Part shown: positions 8,599 to 17,275 of the stretch, one piece after another
Numbering within the stretch: position 1 is the stretch's first letter
Layout: each line of letters starts with the position of its first letter
Translations under genes and position numbers: made by a program
The notes under the pieces: generated by a model
Seen by the model: the letters and a program-made list of their open reading frames with translations, nothing else
Told to the model about the DNA's origin: nothing
The model's database searches: none
NCBI GenBank assembly: GCA_016185395.1
Contig: JACPNR010000014.1
Location: 29,417-93,416 of the forward strand
Direction: 5' to 3'
Origin: Candidatus Korobacter versatilis
Lineage (GTDB): Bacteria; Acidobacteriota; Terriglobia; Terriglobales; Acidobacteriaceae
Length of the DNA stretch: 64,000 nt

Positions 8599-9030
8599 CT
8601 AACGCCGCTTGGATTTCTTCTTCGGGGCTGCCTTCTTGGCGGCCTTTTTCGCGGGTTTCGCCTTCGATGGCGCCGGCCGTGCCAGCCCGAGCGCGGTCGG
8701 ATGGCGCGCTTCGTAGAGGCCCATCTCCAGGCCGCCCGGGAGTTCGATAGCGGTGACTTTTCCCCAGCCGGCGGTGGTGATGCCGCGCGGGAAGCGCGCG
8801 CCGTGCCTGGTCAACTCCGCCACCGTCTTCTCGATGTTGTCGCACATGAGGTAGAGGTCGTAGGAGCCGTCCTTGTCGGTGGGATGGACACCCATCTCGG
8901 CGGGCGGCAGCGCGAAGAGCAGCCAGCCGTGGCCGGCGTCGACGGTGGGGAACTTGAGCGTCTTCTTGAAGAACTCGCGCACCTGCTCGGCCTGCTTGGC
9001 GTAGATGAGGGCATGGACGCCGGTGATCAT
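8599..9030 (-). CDS. VOC (glyoxalase/bleomycin-resistance) family protein with lysine-rich tail
   Basis: 143 residues. Residues 1-115 form one vicinal-oxygen-chelate module: MITGVHALIYAKQAEQVREFF, a central GHGWLLFALPPAEMGVHP segment, and a C-terminal ITTAGWGKVTAIELPGGLEMGLYEA. Such proteins usually act as metal-dependent lyases, dioxygenases or resistance proteins as dimers; the substrate cannot be told. The last about 28 residues are almost only Lys, Ala and Pro (KAKPAKKAAKKAAPKKKSKRR), like a histone-H1-style tail, which is unusual for the family and suggests nucleic-acid binding or a low-complexity expansion. It is convergent with aspS and appears monocistronic. Confidence 0.8.
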   Translation of the reverse strand: MITGVHALIYAKQAEQVREFFKKTLKFPTVDAGHGWLLFALPPAEMGVHPTDKDGSYDLYLMCDNIEKTVAELTRHGARFPRGITTAGWGKVTAIELPGGLEMGLYEARHPTALGLARPAPSKAKPAKKAAKKAAPKKKSKRR

Positions 9031-9064
9031 CGTGGGCTCCTTGTTACGCGTGGGTCAAACCGTT

Positions 9065-9145
9065 CACCGCGGATCTCGCGGATCTACACGAATCATTCTT
9101 TTTTTGCTTTTTCTGATCCGTGTTCATCCGCGGCAATCCGTGGCG
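9065..9145. repeat. palindromic intergenic repeat of CGCGGATCT / ATCCGTG words
   Basis: Two tandem copies of the 9-nt word CGCGGATCT on the left are mirrored on the right by GATCCGTG, ATCCGCGG and ATCCGTGG words around an AT-rich centre. It lies in the 248-bp gap between the divergent VOC and membrane-protein genes. It is of the same general style as the CTTCGTG repeats at 5810 and 52085. Confidence 0.6.
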
Positions 9146-9278
9146 AATGGCTTCTGTCCCTTGCCTCGGCGACCGCAATCCTACCGCGCTCCAGCGGACA
9201 AGCAAAATCCTGTGGAGAAGCGCGCCGGGAGGGTGATATGTTCCGCATCATCTTCGGCGCGAGAGGGGACTTCAGGCC

Positions 9279-10310
9279 ATGTGGGAAAACTTTATCGGGC
9301 GCGAGATACGGCGCTGCAACCGCAACCTGCTCACCATCAACGTGATCGTCCTGGTCATCGTGGGGGCGGTGGTCGCCTTTAACTGGGGATACCTGACGAA
9401 CTGGTTCCGCGGCACGGCGGCGATCGACCCGCTGCAGATCGCGAAGCTGCAGAGCGCGGACGACCTGGCGCGCAACTTCGTGAAGTTCGACGTGCCGGAA
9501 GTGCTCGAGTCCGGGTTCCAGGAGGTCGAGGAGAAGGACGGGAAAGTGGTCGCGGTGAAGGCCGATTACCAGATCACGTGGGTGGGCGGCCGCGCGCTGG
9601 TGCTGAAGACGAAGCCGAACAGCACGAACACGCACCTCGAGGGCGCGCTGGTCAAGGTGCCGAACGACGTGATGGCCGCGTTGAAGCGGGACGTACCGGC
9701 GGAGCGGCAGGGTGTGCTGCTGCCCTTCATGCTCGACACGGTGGACTACCGCGACGACGGCTGGTGGATCCTGGGACTGTGCGTCCCGATGGTCGCGCTG
9801 GCGCTGTGGAACCTGAACAAGTGGTCGCGGCGGATGAACGATCCGGCGAGCCATCCCATCGTGAAGACTTTGGGCGGCGAGCCGGCGGTGGTCCAATACG
9901 GCCCGCAACTGGACATGGAGATGACCGGCGGCGGTGAAAAGGTCGGCGCGGCCACGCTCACGCCGTCGTTTCTGGTGGTGCCGAACGCGTTTCACACCAA
10001 CATCGCGCGGCTCGAGGATGCGGCGTGGGTCTACAAGAAGATCACCAAGCATTCGGTGAATTTCATCCCCACGGGGAAGACCTACGAAGCGGTGGTGTGG
10101 ACGCGCACCGGGACCATGATCAGCGTGAACGGCAAAGAGGCACAGGTGGAGCAACTGCTCGCCACCGTCGCGACGCGCGCGCCGTGGGTGGTGGGAGGGT
10201 TCTCCGCCGAACTGGACAACGCTTGGAAGAAAGACCGCGCCGGCTTCCTCGCGGCGGTCGACCAGCGGCGGGGCGCGGCGAAGGGCGCGTCGGCGGGCGC
10301 GGCGAAGTAG
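9279..10310 (+). CDS. uncharacterised two-TM membrane protein
   Basis: 343 residues, not recognised with confidence. The N-terminus (MWENFIGREIRRCNRN) precedes a strong membrane helix at about 20-38 (LLTINVIVLVIVGAVVAFNW), and a second helix lies near 165-182 (GWWILGLCVPMVALALW). Between them is a soluble domain (about 40-160) rich in beta-strand pattern, and after the second helix another soluble domain with a repeated fold-like pattern (VVPNAFHTNIARLEDAAWVYKK, AVVWTRTGTMISV). The last 20 residues are Ala/Gly/Lys rich. The arrangement resembles families of unknown function in Acidobacteriota. The gene stands alone between a repeat and mutL; start ATG 9279 has a purine-rich stretch (GAGAGGGG) upstream. 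Confidence 0.75.
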   Translation: MWENFIGREIRRCNRNLLTINVIVLVIVGAVVAFNWGYLTNWFRGTAAIDPLQIAKLQSADDLARNFVKFDVPEVLESGFQEVEEKDGKVVAVKADYQITWVGGRALVLKTKPNSTNTHLEGALVKVPNDVMAALKRDVPAERQGVLLPFMLDTVDYRDDGWWILGLCVPMVALALWNLNKWSRRMNDPASHPIVKTLGGEPAVVQYGPQLDMEMTGGGEKVGAATLTPSFLVVPNAFHTNIARLEDAAWVYKKITKHSVNFIPTGKTYEAVVWTRTGTMISVNGKEAQVEQLLATVATRAPWVVGGFSAELDNAWKKDRAGFLAAVDQRRGAAKGASAGAAK

Positions 10311-10377
10311 CTGTGAAACGCCGGTTTCCGTCGCAGACATGTGAAAATAATCTACGTTCTTGCGCGTTCTCCTGCGG

Positions 10378-10419
10378 CTAGACTCTAGCCACTAGTCACT
10401 AGCTGCTAGCCACTGACTC
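10378..10419 (+). repeat. degenerate heptamer array before mutL
   Basis: Six consecutive 7-nt units (CTAGACT, CTAGCCA, CTAGTCA, CTAGCTG, CTAGCCA, CTGACTC) end two bases before the mutL ATG, occupying the place where a ribosome-binding site is expected. Confidence 0.85.
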
Positions 10420-10421
10420 CC

Positions 10422-12398
10422 ATGGGCCGCATCCACGTACTGCCGGAGCACGTTGCCAACAAGATCGCCGCGGGCGAGGTGGTGGAGCGTCCGGCGTCGG
10501 TGGTGAAGGAGCTGCTCGAGAACGCGCTCGATGCGGGCGCGCGGCGCATCCGGGTGGACGTGGAGGCGGGCGGCAAGAAGCTCATCCGCGTGACCGACGA
10601 CGGCTGCGGCATGGTGCGCGACGACGCCATGCTCGCCTTCGAGCGGCATGCGACCTCGAAGGTCCGCGACGCCGACGACCTGCTGAACATCTCTACGCTC
10701 GGCTTCCGCGGGGAAGCGCTGCCCTCGATCGCGAGCGTCTCGCGGCTGAAGCTGGAGACCCATTCGCCGGACGGAAGATCCGGCACGCTCATCGAGATCG
10801 CGGGCGGGAAGATACAGCGCATTGAAGAAGCCGGGCTGCCGGCGGGGACGGCGATCGCGGTCCGTGACCTGTTCTTCAACATCCCGGCGCGGAAGAAGTT
10901 CCTCAAGGCGGAGACGACCGAACTCTCGCACATCGCGCAGCTGGTCACGCATTACGCGCTCGCGCATCCGGAAAAATATTTCGAGCTGCACTCGGCGACG
11001 AACGCGATGCTCGTGGCCGCGCCCGTGGCGACGCACGCCGAACGGCTCTACCAGATATTCGGGAAAGACACGCTCGACCAGATGATCCCGCTCACCGCCG
11101 AGCAATCGCTCGACCGCACCGGGTTGCCGCTGCCTCCGCCCTGGGTGATCGAGCGCATGGCTGCGCGCGGCGAGGAGTGGCACGCGCCCGAGCCGGGCGA
11201 ACTGAAGCTGCACGGCTTCGTCTCGAAGCCGGAGATACAGAAGCTGAACCGCAATTCGATGTTCGTGTTCGTGAACGGGCGGCTGATCCGCGACCGGCTG
11301 GTGCAGCACGCGCTCGCGGACGCGTATCGCAACATGCTGCCGTCAGCGGTCTACCCGGTGGTGTTGCTGTTCTTGGAGATGCCGCCGACGGAGGTGGATT
11401 GCAATGTGCATCCCGCGAAGACGGAGGTGCGCTTCCGGCAGCAGACCGCGGTGCACGATTTCGTGCGCGACGCGGTGCGCGCCGCGCTGATGAAGGCGCG
11501 TCCGGTGCCGCAGTTCACGCGCGAGATAGCGGCGCAGCCCACGGCGGGAGCGGCGCTCACGCCGGGCGCGCGCGCCATCGTGCAAGCCGCGGCCGCGGGC
11601 GTGGCGGTCGAAAGCCTGCCGGCGGAAGGCGATGTTTTCCTGCTGCAAGCGCCGTCGTTGCCGGCCATCAACGCGAACCTGCAGTTCGACGGCGACATCT
11701 CCATCGACGCGAACGCGGCGCTGCCGATGGTGCCGCGGGCGCGGCAGACGTTTGGGCCGGCGACGGCAGACTGCGAGCCGGACGTCGCGGTGGAAGAAGT
11801 AGACCAGGACGAGCCGGTGCTGGCGACCCTGAAGCCGCTCGGGCAATTGCGCGAGTCGTTCATCCTGGCGGTGAATGGCGAAGGTTTGTGGATCATCGAC
11901 CAGCACGTGGCGCATGAGCGGATCTTGTTCGAGCGCATCCTGAAGCAGCGCGCGGCGGAGCGCGTGGAATCACAGCGCATGCTGATGCCGATGGTGCTCG
12001 AGCTCTCTCCGGCGCAGCATGCGGTGTTCGGCGAGATAGCCGACGAGCTGCGGCGCAATGGGTTCGACGCGGAGCCGTTCGGCGCGCGCACCGTCGCGGT
12101 GAAGACCGCGCCGGCGGGCATCGACGCGAGCGACGTAGAGCGGCTGCTGCACGAGGTGCTCGACCAGTTCGAGCGCGAGGAGCAGGCGACGAACATCGAG
12201 CAGGTGCGCGGCAAGATCGCGGCTTCGATCGCGTGCCACGCCGCCATCAAGATCAACATGCCGCTGGCGCAGGACAAGATGGAGTGGCTGCTGCGCGAGC
12301 TCTCGCGCACCGACGCGCCGATGACGTGCCCGCACGGGCGTCCGGTGGTGCTGAAGTATTCGCTCAAGGACATTCAGCGGGCGTTCAAACGCATATGA
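10422..12398 (+). CDS. mutL: DNA mismatch repair protein MutL
   Basis: 658 residues. The N-terminal GHKL ATPase shows ENALDAGA, TDDGCGM, and GFRGEALPSIASVS (about residues 30-105), followed by the S5-like transducer domain ending with the VHPAKTEVRF motif near residue 335. A Pro/Ala-rich linker leads to the C-terminal dimerisation domain. There the motif DQHVAHERILFE fits the metal-binding endonuclease signature DQHA(X)2E(X)4E apart from Ala to Val, and a C-terminal CPHGRP motif is present, so this is probably an endonuclease-type MutL, as in bacteria without MutH. MutS is not in the window. The start ATG at 10422 follows a heptamer array with no good Shine-Dalgarno sequence. Confidence 0.97.
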   Translation: MGRIHVLPEHVANKIAAGEVVERPASVVKELLENALDAGARRIRVDVEAGGKKLIRVTDDGCGMVRDDAMLAFERHATSKVRDADDLLNISTLGFRGEALPSIASVSRLKLETHSPDGRSGTLIEIAGGKIQRIEEAGLPAGTAIAVRDLFFNIPARKKFLKAETTELSHIAQLVTHYALAHPEKYFELHSATNAMLVAAPVATHAERLYQIFGKDTLDQMIPLTAEQSLDRTGLPLPPPWVIERMAARGEEWHAPEPGELKLHGFVSKPEIQKLNRNSMFVFVNGRLIRDRLVQHALADAYRNMLPSAVYPVVLLFLEMPPTEVDCNVHPAKTEVRFRQQTAVHDFVRDAVRAALMKARPVPQFTREIAAQPTAGAALTPGARAIVQAAAAGVAVESLPAEGDVFLLQAPSLPAINANLQFDGDISIDANAALPMVPRARQTFGPATADCEPDVAVEEVDQDEPVLATLKPLGQLRESFILAVNGEGLWIIDQHVAHERILFERILKQRAAERVESQRMLMPMVLELSPAQHAVFGEIADELRRNGFDAEPFGARTVAVKTAPAGIDASDVERLLHEVLDQFEREEQATNIEQVRGKIAASIACHAAIKINMPLAQDKMEWLLRELSRTDAPMTCPHGRPVVLKYSLKDIQRAFKRI

Positions 12399-12499
12399 GC
12401 GGCGGCAAGCGGATCTGGCTTCCGGATCCCACCCGAGCAAAACCGGCTCTGGTGGGCACCCACATTCTTGCGGGTGTTATCCTCAATGGTTTGCTCCTC

Positions 12500-12534
12500 C
12501 TAGCGGCTAGCGACTAGCGGCTGGCAGCTTCCTC
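12500..12534 (+). repeat. degenerate heptamer array before the winged-helix gene
   Basis: Units CTAGCGG, CTAGCGA, CTAGCGG, CTGGCAG and CTTCCTC run straight into the ATG at 12535. Related in sequence to, but distinct from, the array before mutL. Confidence 0.8.
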
Positions 12535-13395
12535 ATGACCGACCTCGAACTCCAGCAGCAGCGCAAGGCAAAGTGGCGCGTGGCGGGCAACGCTGTCCGC
12601 ACGCTCGAAGACGCGCGCGCGTTCCTCGAGGACGTGGGGATGTGCCTGGTGTATCCGGTGCGGCCGGCGCTGCCACTGCCCACGTGGATCGGCGCGTTCA
12701 CCGGCTCCGAAGACGGTTTACCGGACGCGAAGCACGCGTTCAGCGATCCGCGCGCGCGCGAAGCGGAAGAGCTGATGCTGCGCCTGCTGCGCGAGAAGTC
12801 CGCGTTCGAATCGAACCTGCTGGGACAATCGAACCTGCTGGTCGCGGCGTCGCTGTTCTCCTACTTCCACGCGCTGGTCGCGGCGCAGGAGAAGAAGGGC
12901 ACGAGCAAGGGAGACAAACTGTCACCGCTCGCGGCGGATGCATTCAAAGTCATCCAGCAAAAGGGCCCGGTGGGGAAGCAGCAGTTGCGCACGCTGCTCA
13001 AGGGCGACCTGTCCATCTCGGCGCTGGACCGCGCGCTGGCGGAGTTGTGGGCGCGGTTGAAGATCACGCGCGTGGGCCACGACCCGAATGAGGGCGCGGT
13101 GTGGGACACGTTCGGGCGGTGGGCGCCGAAGGAGACGAAGGAAGGCGCCGGACTCTCCTCGGTGGAAGCGCTTTCGGCGATGCTTTCGAAGTATCTGGAC
13201 GCGGCCGTCGCGGCGGAGCCGGCGGAGGTCGAGGCGGTGTTGGCGCACTTGGCGCCGCGCTCGCGCATCAAGGAAGCGGTGAACGCGCTGCTGTCGGCGC
13301 GCGAGCTTTCGTTCGTCCACATTGGCCAGCGGACGCTGCTCCAGATCACCCCCGCGCGCACCGATATCCGGCCGCGCGCCAAAAGGGGTGCGTGA
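12535..13395 (+). CDS. winged-helix protein, possibly AlkZ/YcaQ-related
   Basis: 286 residues. The N-terminal half (RTLEDARAFLEDVGMCLVYPV, LPTWIGAF) and the mid-region with a predicted winged-helix (AFKVIQQKGPVGKQQLRTLLKG, then SALDRALAELWARLKITRVG) resemble the HTH_42/AlkZ-like DNA-glycosylase superfamily, in which tandem winged helices grip damaged DNA. The catalytic QxQ-type motif of YcaQ was not found, so enzymatic activity is doubtful. The C-terminal part (RIKEAVNALLSARELSFVHIG) would be another small winged fold. It sits directly between mutL and cmk, overlaps cmk by four bases (GTGA), and so may be co-transcribed; a DNA-repair role is an inference from fold and neighbour. Confidence 0.7.
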   Translation: MTDLELQQQRKAKWRVAGNAVRTLEDARAFLEDVGMCLVYPVRPALPLPTWIGAFTGSEDGLPDAKHAFSDPRAREAEELMLRLLREKSAFESNLLGQSNLLVAASLFSYFHALVAAQEKKGTSKGDKLSPLAADAFKVIQQKGPVGKQQLRTLLKGDLSISALDRALAELWARLKITRVGHDPNEGAVWDTFGRWAPKETKEGAGLSSVEALSAMLSKYLDAAVAAEPAEVEAVLAHLAPRSRIKEAVNALLSARELSFVHIGQRTLLQITPARTDIRPRAKRGA

Positions 13396-14099
13396 GCGCC
13401 GTGAGCGAAGGGGCAGACAAGCGTTTGGTGATCGCCATCGACGGTCCGGCGGGCGCGGGCAAGAGCACCATCGCGTCGCGCCTCGCGCGCACGCTGGGAT
13501 ACGTCAACCTGGAGAGTGGCGCGATGTATCGCGCCCTCGCGCTCAAGGCCATCGAAGGCGATGTGGGCTTCGACGATGAGGACGCGCTGGTGAAGCTGGC
13601 GGAGAAGTCGCGCATCCAGTTGGAGCCGACGTTGGGCGGAAACCGCGTGCTGCTCGACGGGCACGAAGTGAGCCAGCGGATACGGGAGCTGGACGTGACC
13701 GACGCGGCTTCAAAAGTGAGCGTGCACCCGCGAGTGCGGCAATGGATGGTGGAGCACCAGCGGGCGCTCGGGCAACAAGGCGGCGTCATTATGGAAGGCC
13801 GCGATATCGGCACTAAGGTCTTTCCTGATGCGGACTTAAAGATATTCCTCGATGCCGATGCCGCGGTCCGCGGCGACCGGCGTTACCGCCAGCAGCCGCA
13901 GACCGCGGAGATCAAGCCCGAGAGTGTGGTCGCCGAACTGCGAGAGCGCGACCGTCGCGATCGCGAGCGGGCGGCCTCGCCGCTGGTGCCGGCTGCCGAT
14001 GCCGTGGTCATCGACTCGACCAAGCTTGGTATCGATGAAGTCCTGGACCGGATCGGGCACCTCATCGCCGAAAAACGGGCCCAAGGCGGCCGTCCCTGA
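13392..14099 (+). CDS. cmk: cytidylate kinase
   Basis: 235 residues if started at the GTG at 13392, which overlaps the previous stop as GTGA; a GTG three codons later is also possible. It has the P-loop GPAGAGKST at about residue 18, NLESGAMYRALALKA (CMP-binding region), the GRDIGTKVFPDADLKIFLDA segment and a short LID with RDRRDRERAASPL. The enzyme phosphorylates CMP and dCMP with ATP in pyrimidine recycling. Length and motifs match bacterial Cmk. The gene is coupled to the upstream winged-helix gene. Confidence 0.96.
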   Translation: MSAVSEGADKRLVIAIDGPAGAGKSTIASRLARTLGYVNLESGAMYRALALKAIEGDVGFDDEDALVKLAEKSRIQLEPTLGGNRVLLDGHEVSQRIRELDVTDAASKVSVHPRVRQWMVEHQRALGQQGGVIMEGRDIGTKVFPDADLKIFLDADAAVRGDRRYRQQPQTAEIKPESVVAELRERDRRDRERAASPLVPAADAVVIDSTKLGIDEVLDRIGHLIAEKRAQGGRP

Positions 14100-14239
14100 G
14101 GCGGAGTGTGGCGCGATTGTCCGCAAGAAATCGCTCGCTTTCCCCGCCCTTTTCTAGTAAATAACTACCCCAGCCCAGGTGAAATCCTGACAGTTACTCC
14201 CCCCTGTCGGACTCCAGTCGGTTTGGTGTCTGCGCAGGG

Positions 14240-14273
14240 GTCGTGTTGCCGTTCCGAGGCGGAACGGCACGAC
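14240..14273 (+). other. strong hairpin in the leader of the exopolysaccharide operon
   Basis: In the 225-bp gap before the HEAT gene, the arms TGCCGTTCC and GGAACGGCA close on a 5-nt loop, extended outward by GTCGT/ACGAC with a small bulge. No T-run follows, so it is not a typical terminator. I could not match the leader to a known riboswitch class by eye. Confidence 0.5.
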
Positions 14274-14324
14274 GGAACGTGGGGCCGTCAGGTTTTTCGG
14301 CCGTACACCACAAGGGAGCGTTAC

Positions 14325-15839
14325 TTGCTTTTTATCGAGGACCTTGCCTCGCTCGTGCTGTGGTTATTGGCCACAGTCGTGAGCGTGAATCTGTTGTTCC
14401 TGATGTTTATCTTCTACCGCCGCCTGGGTCGTAAGCGGTATTACGAAGATAAGGACGCGGCACGCTCGCGCTATACCCGCGTGATCTCCGAATTCGTGGA
14501 CAACGAGATCAACGTGGAGCGCGCCATCGTGCTGCTCGACGAAGCCAGCACGCGCGCCGAGCACGATGCGGTGCAGGAGATGCTGCTGGCGCAGGAAGAC
14601 GCTAATAACGCCGAGCGCATCTCGCAAGTCTTCTTCGGCTTGGGCTACGTGGAACGCTGGTCGCGGCAGGTGTTCGGCCGCCGCCGCACCAAGGCGTTGA
14701 TCGAGCGCTCGATGCGCCGCGAAAAGGCGTCGATCTCGACGACGGTGGACCGCGGTGTGCTGGCTTCCATCGGCAAGATACGCGTGTTTGCCGTGCCGCG
14801 CGCGATGGCGCTCGAGGCCCTGGGACGCCTGGCACCGGAGTACGCGCAGGTATTCATCGCGGAAGGTTTGCATGATGCCTCGCCGGAAGTGCGCCGCGTG
14901 GCCATCGCCGCGATGGGGCGCAACCGCCACCCCGCCGCCATCCCCTTGCTGTTTGAAGAGCTGCTCAAAGCCGTGGAGATGAAGAACGACGTCTCGCTGC
15001 GCTCTACTAAGTCGGCGCTGGTCTGCTACACCATGGAAGACCTCGGCCATTTCGTGCCGTATCTTTCGCACCCCAACCGGCGCATGCGCTTCTTCGTGGT
15101 GGATACCGTGCGCGAGATCTGCAACAAGGCCTCGCGCAACATGCTGCTCAACAAGAACGATTTCCCGCAGGAGCTGTACGACGCCTTCCTCGAGAGCGCG
15201 ACGCGTGACGAGTTCGCCGACGTGCGGGCGCGTTGCGGCGCGGTCATCAAGCACTTCCGCGACAAGCGCGCGCTCGCGGCGCTGCGCGCGCTGCTGACCG
15301 ACGAGAACGATTTTGTCCGGCTGCATTCGGTGCGCGCCTGCCAGGACCGTTATTACGCGGAACTCGTCCCCGACATGGTGCGTCGGCTTTCGGACACGCG
15401 CTGGCGCGTGCGCGAGGCGGCGGTGAAGGCGCTCGCCTCTTTCGGGACGTCCGGCTCGAACGAGCTCTACAAGTACTTCATCAACACCAAAGACCAGTAC
15501 GTGAGCGAGCAGATCTCGGAAGAGATCCAACGCTCCGGCCTCACGGCAGACATGGTGGCGGCGCTGGCGCACGGCGGCGAAGACCGCGACCTGGCGATGG
15601 CGGTGGCCAAGAAGCTGGTGCTGATGGGCAAAGCGTCCCTGCTGACGGCGGCGGTCGCCGGCCTGACGCAGCCCGAGCCGCGCATCCTGCTGATGGACGC
15701 GCTCATGCTCGCGCCCACCGAAGAATTCCTCGCGGTCATGGAAGTGATCGCCAACAACGACGGCGGACCGGTGGGCGACAAGGCCCGCAGCCTGCTGCAA
15801 GCCGCGGAACAGCGCGCCGTAGGGGCGGGGACAAATTAG
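14325..15839 (+). CDS. membrane-anchored HEAT-repeat protein
   Basis: 504 residues from the TTG at 14325, chosen because GGGAG lies six bases upstream and the protein then begins with a membrane helix (LASLVLWLLATVVSVNLLFLM, about residues 7-30). The rest is cytoplasmic-looking and built of helical HEAT-type repeats: MALEALGRLAPEYAQ, SPEVRRVAIAAMGRNRHPA, VRARCGAVIKHFRDKRALAAL, WRVREAAVKALASFG. HEAT arrays are protein-docking scaffolds. It is the first gene of a tightly packed group: its stop is two bases before the glycosyltransferase start, so it probably regulates or assembles the synthase. No enzymatic motif is seen. A HEAT protein at this position is not part of the standard Pga, Bcs or Pel sets. 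Confidence 0.85.
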   Translation: MLFIEDLASLVLWLLATVVSVNLLFLMFIFYRRLGRKRYYEDKDAARSRYTRVISEFVDNEINVERAIVLLDEASTRAEHDAVQEMLLAQEDANNAERISQVFFGLGYVERWSRQVFGRRRTKALIERSMRREKASISTTVDRGVLASIGKIRVFAVPRAMALEALGRLAPEYAQVFIAEGLHDASPEVRRVAIAAMGRNRHPAAIPLLFEELLKAVEMKNDVSLRSTKSALVCYTMEDLGHFVPYLSHPNRRMRFFVVDTVREICNKASRNMLLNKNDFPQELYDAFLESATRDEFADVRARCGAVIKHFRDKRALAALRALLTDENDFVRLHSVRACQDRYYAELVPDMVRRLSDTRWRVREAAVKALASFGTSGSNELYKYFINTKDQYVSEQISEEIQRSGLTADMVAALAHGGEDRDLAMAVAKKLVLMGKASLLTAAVAGLTQPEPRILLMDALMLAPTEEFLAVMEVIANNDGGPVGDKARSLLQAAEQRAVGAGTN

Positions 15840-15841
15840 CC

Positions 15842-17275
15842 ATGCATAGCGCAGTGCTCCACTTCTTCGATTACGTGAACGCCATCATCCTGGTGTATTT
15901 CCTGGTGACCAACGTGGTCTACACCGTGCTGATGGTCTTCTCGCTGTACACGGTGAGCATGCACGCCAAGTCGGCGGCGCATGGCGCGTACGCCGACCTG
16001 CTCGAATCCCCGGTCACGCCGCCGGTGGCGCTCATCGTTCCCGCGCATAACGAAGAAGACGCCATCGTGCAGACGGTGATGTCGCTGCTCGAGATCCAAT
16101 ATCCGGAAAAAGAAGTGATCGTGGTCGACGATGGTTCGACCGATGGCACGGTCGACAAGCTGGTGCAGAAATTCCACCTGCTGCGCATGGACCTTATTTA
16201 CCGCCCGCAGGCGACCTGCAAGCCGGTGTTCGCGTTCTATTTCAATCCCGAGCGGCCGGAGCTGATCCTGATCTCGAAGGAGAACGGCGGCAAGGCCGAC
16301 GCGCTCAACGCGGGCATCAACATGGCGCGCAGCCCGTACTTCTGCACCGTGGACGCGGACTCGATCATCGAGCCGCAAGCGCTGCTCCGCCTGATGGCGC
16401 CGGTGGTCGAATCCACGGTGAACACCATCGTGAGCGGCGGCGTGGTGCGCATCGCCAACGGCTGCACCCTGCGCAACGGCCGCATCGTCGACGTGAACCT
16501 TCCCAAGACCTGGCTGGAACGCTGCCAGGTGGTGGAGTACATCCGCACGTTCCTCTTCGGGCGTCCGGGATGGAACTTCCTGAACGCCACATTCATCTGC
16601 TCGGGCGCGTTCTGCCTGCTGCATCGCGAGACGGTGCTCGAGGCGGGCGGGTTCTCGCGCGACACGGTGACCGAAGACATCGACATCATCGCGACGCTGC
16701 ACCGCTTCTGCAAGAAGAACCATCGCCAGTACCGCATGGTGTTCACCACCGACCCCATTTGCTGGACCGAGGCGCCGCACACCGTGGGGATGCTGGCGCG
16801 GCAACGCCGCCGCTGGCAGCTCGGCCTGATGCAGACGGTGATGAAGCACAACGACATGATCTTCAGCCCGCGCTACGGGATGATGGGACTGGCCAGCATG
16901 CCGTTCCACGCCTACGTCGAAGCGCTGGGCTGCGTGATCGAGGCCTTCGGCACCATCCTCATCCCGTTCACCTTCCTGGTGGGCGCGATGCCGTTCTCGT
17001 TGTTCCTGCTGCTCATGTTCCTGGCCTTCGGCTACGGCACGCTGCTCTCCGTGGGCTCGGTGCTGCTCGAGGAGACCACGCTGCGGCGCTATCCCAAGGT
17101 GCGCGACGTCCTGATGCTGGTCCTGTTCGCCATGATCGAGAACGTGGGATACCGGCAGATGGTCACGCTGTTCCGCGCGCAGGGCGTGATCCAGTACTTC
17201 ACTGGATTGAACAAGTGGGAGTTGGTCGTGCACAAGGGATTCGAGAGCCGCGTATTGGTGGAAGATGAAGTTTAA
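15842..17275 (+). CDS. processive family 2 glycosyltransferase, exopolysaccharide synthase (PgaC/HAS-like)
   Basis: 477 residues. An N-terminal membrane helix (about 12-38) precedes a cytoplasmic GT-A domain with IVVDDGSTDGT (about residue 95), CTVDADS (about 170), TEDIDI (about 277) and QRRRW (about 320): the D, DxD, ED and QxxRW motifs of processive, polymer-forming GT2 enzymes. Two or three C-terminal membrane helices follow (EAFGTILIPFTFLVGAMPFS and LFLLLMFLAFGYGTLLSVGS). The closest well-known types are PgaC/IcaA and hyaluronan synthase. No PilZ domain is fused, so any c-di-GMP control would be indirect. It overlaps the next gene by 11 bases (ATG at 17265 within its end). Confidence 0.92.
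   Translation: MHSAVLHFFDYVNAIILVYFLVTNVVYTVLMVFSLYTVSMHAKSAAHGAYADLLESPVTPPVALIVPAHNEEDAIVQTVMSLLEIQYPEKEVIVVDDGSTDGTVDKLVQKFHLLRMDLIYRPQATCKPVFAFYFNPERPELILISKENGGKADALNAGINMARSPYFCTVDADSIIEPQALLRLMAPVVESTVNTIVSGGVVRIANGCTLRNGRIVDVNLPKTWLERCQVVEYIRTFLFGRPGWNFLNATFICSGAFCLLHRETVLEAGGFSRDTVTEDIDIIATLHRFCKKNHRQYRMVFTTDPICWTEAPHTVGMLARQRRRWQLGLMQTVMKHNDMIFSPRYGMMGLASMPFHAYVEALGCVIEAFGTILIPFTFLVGAMPFSLFLLLMFLAFGYGTLLSVGSVLLEETTLRRYPKVRDVLMLVLFAMIENVGYRQMVTLFRAQGVIQYFTGLNKWELVVHKGFESRVLVEDEV

Noticed and set aside
14100..14324. Known riboswitch (c-di-GMP, cobalamin or others) before the exopolysaccharide operon
   Set aside because: I looked for the conserved cores of GEMM-type and cobalamin riboswitches and did not find them; only a simple strong hairpin is present.
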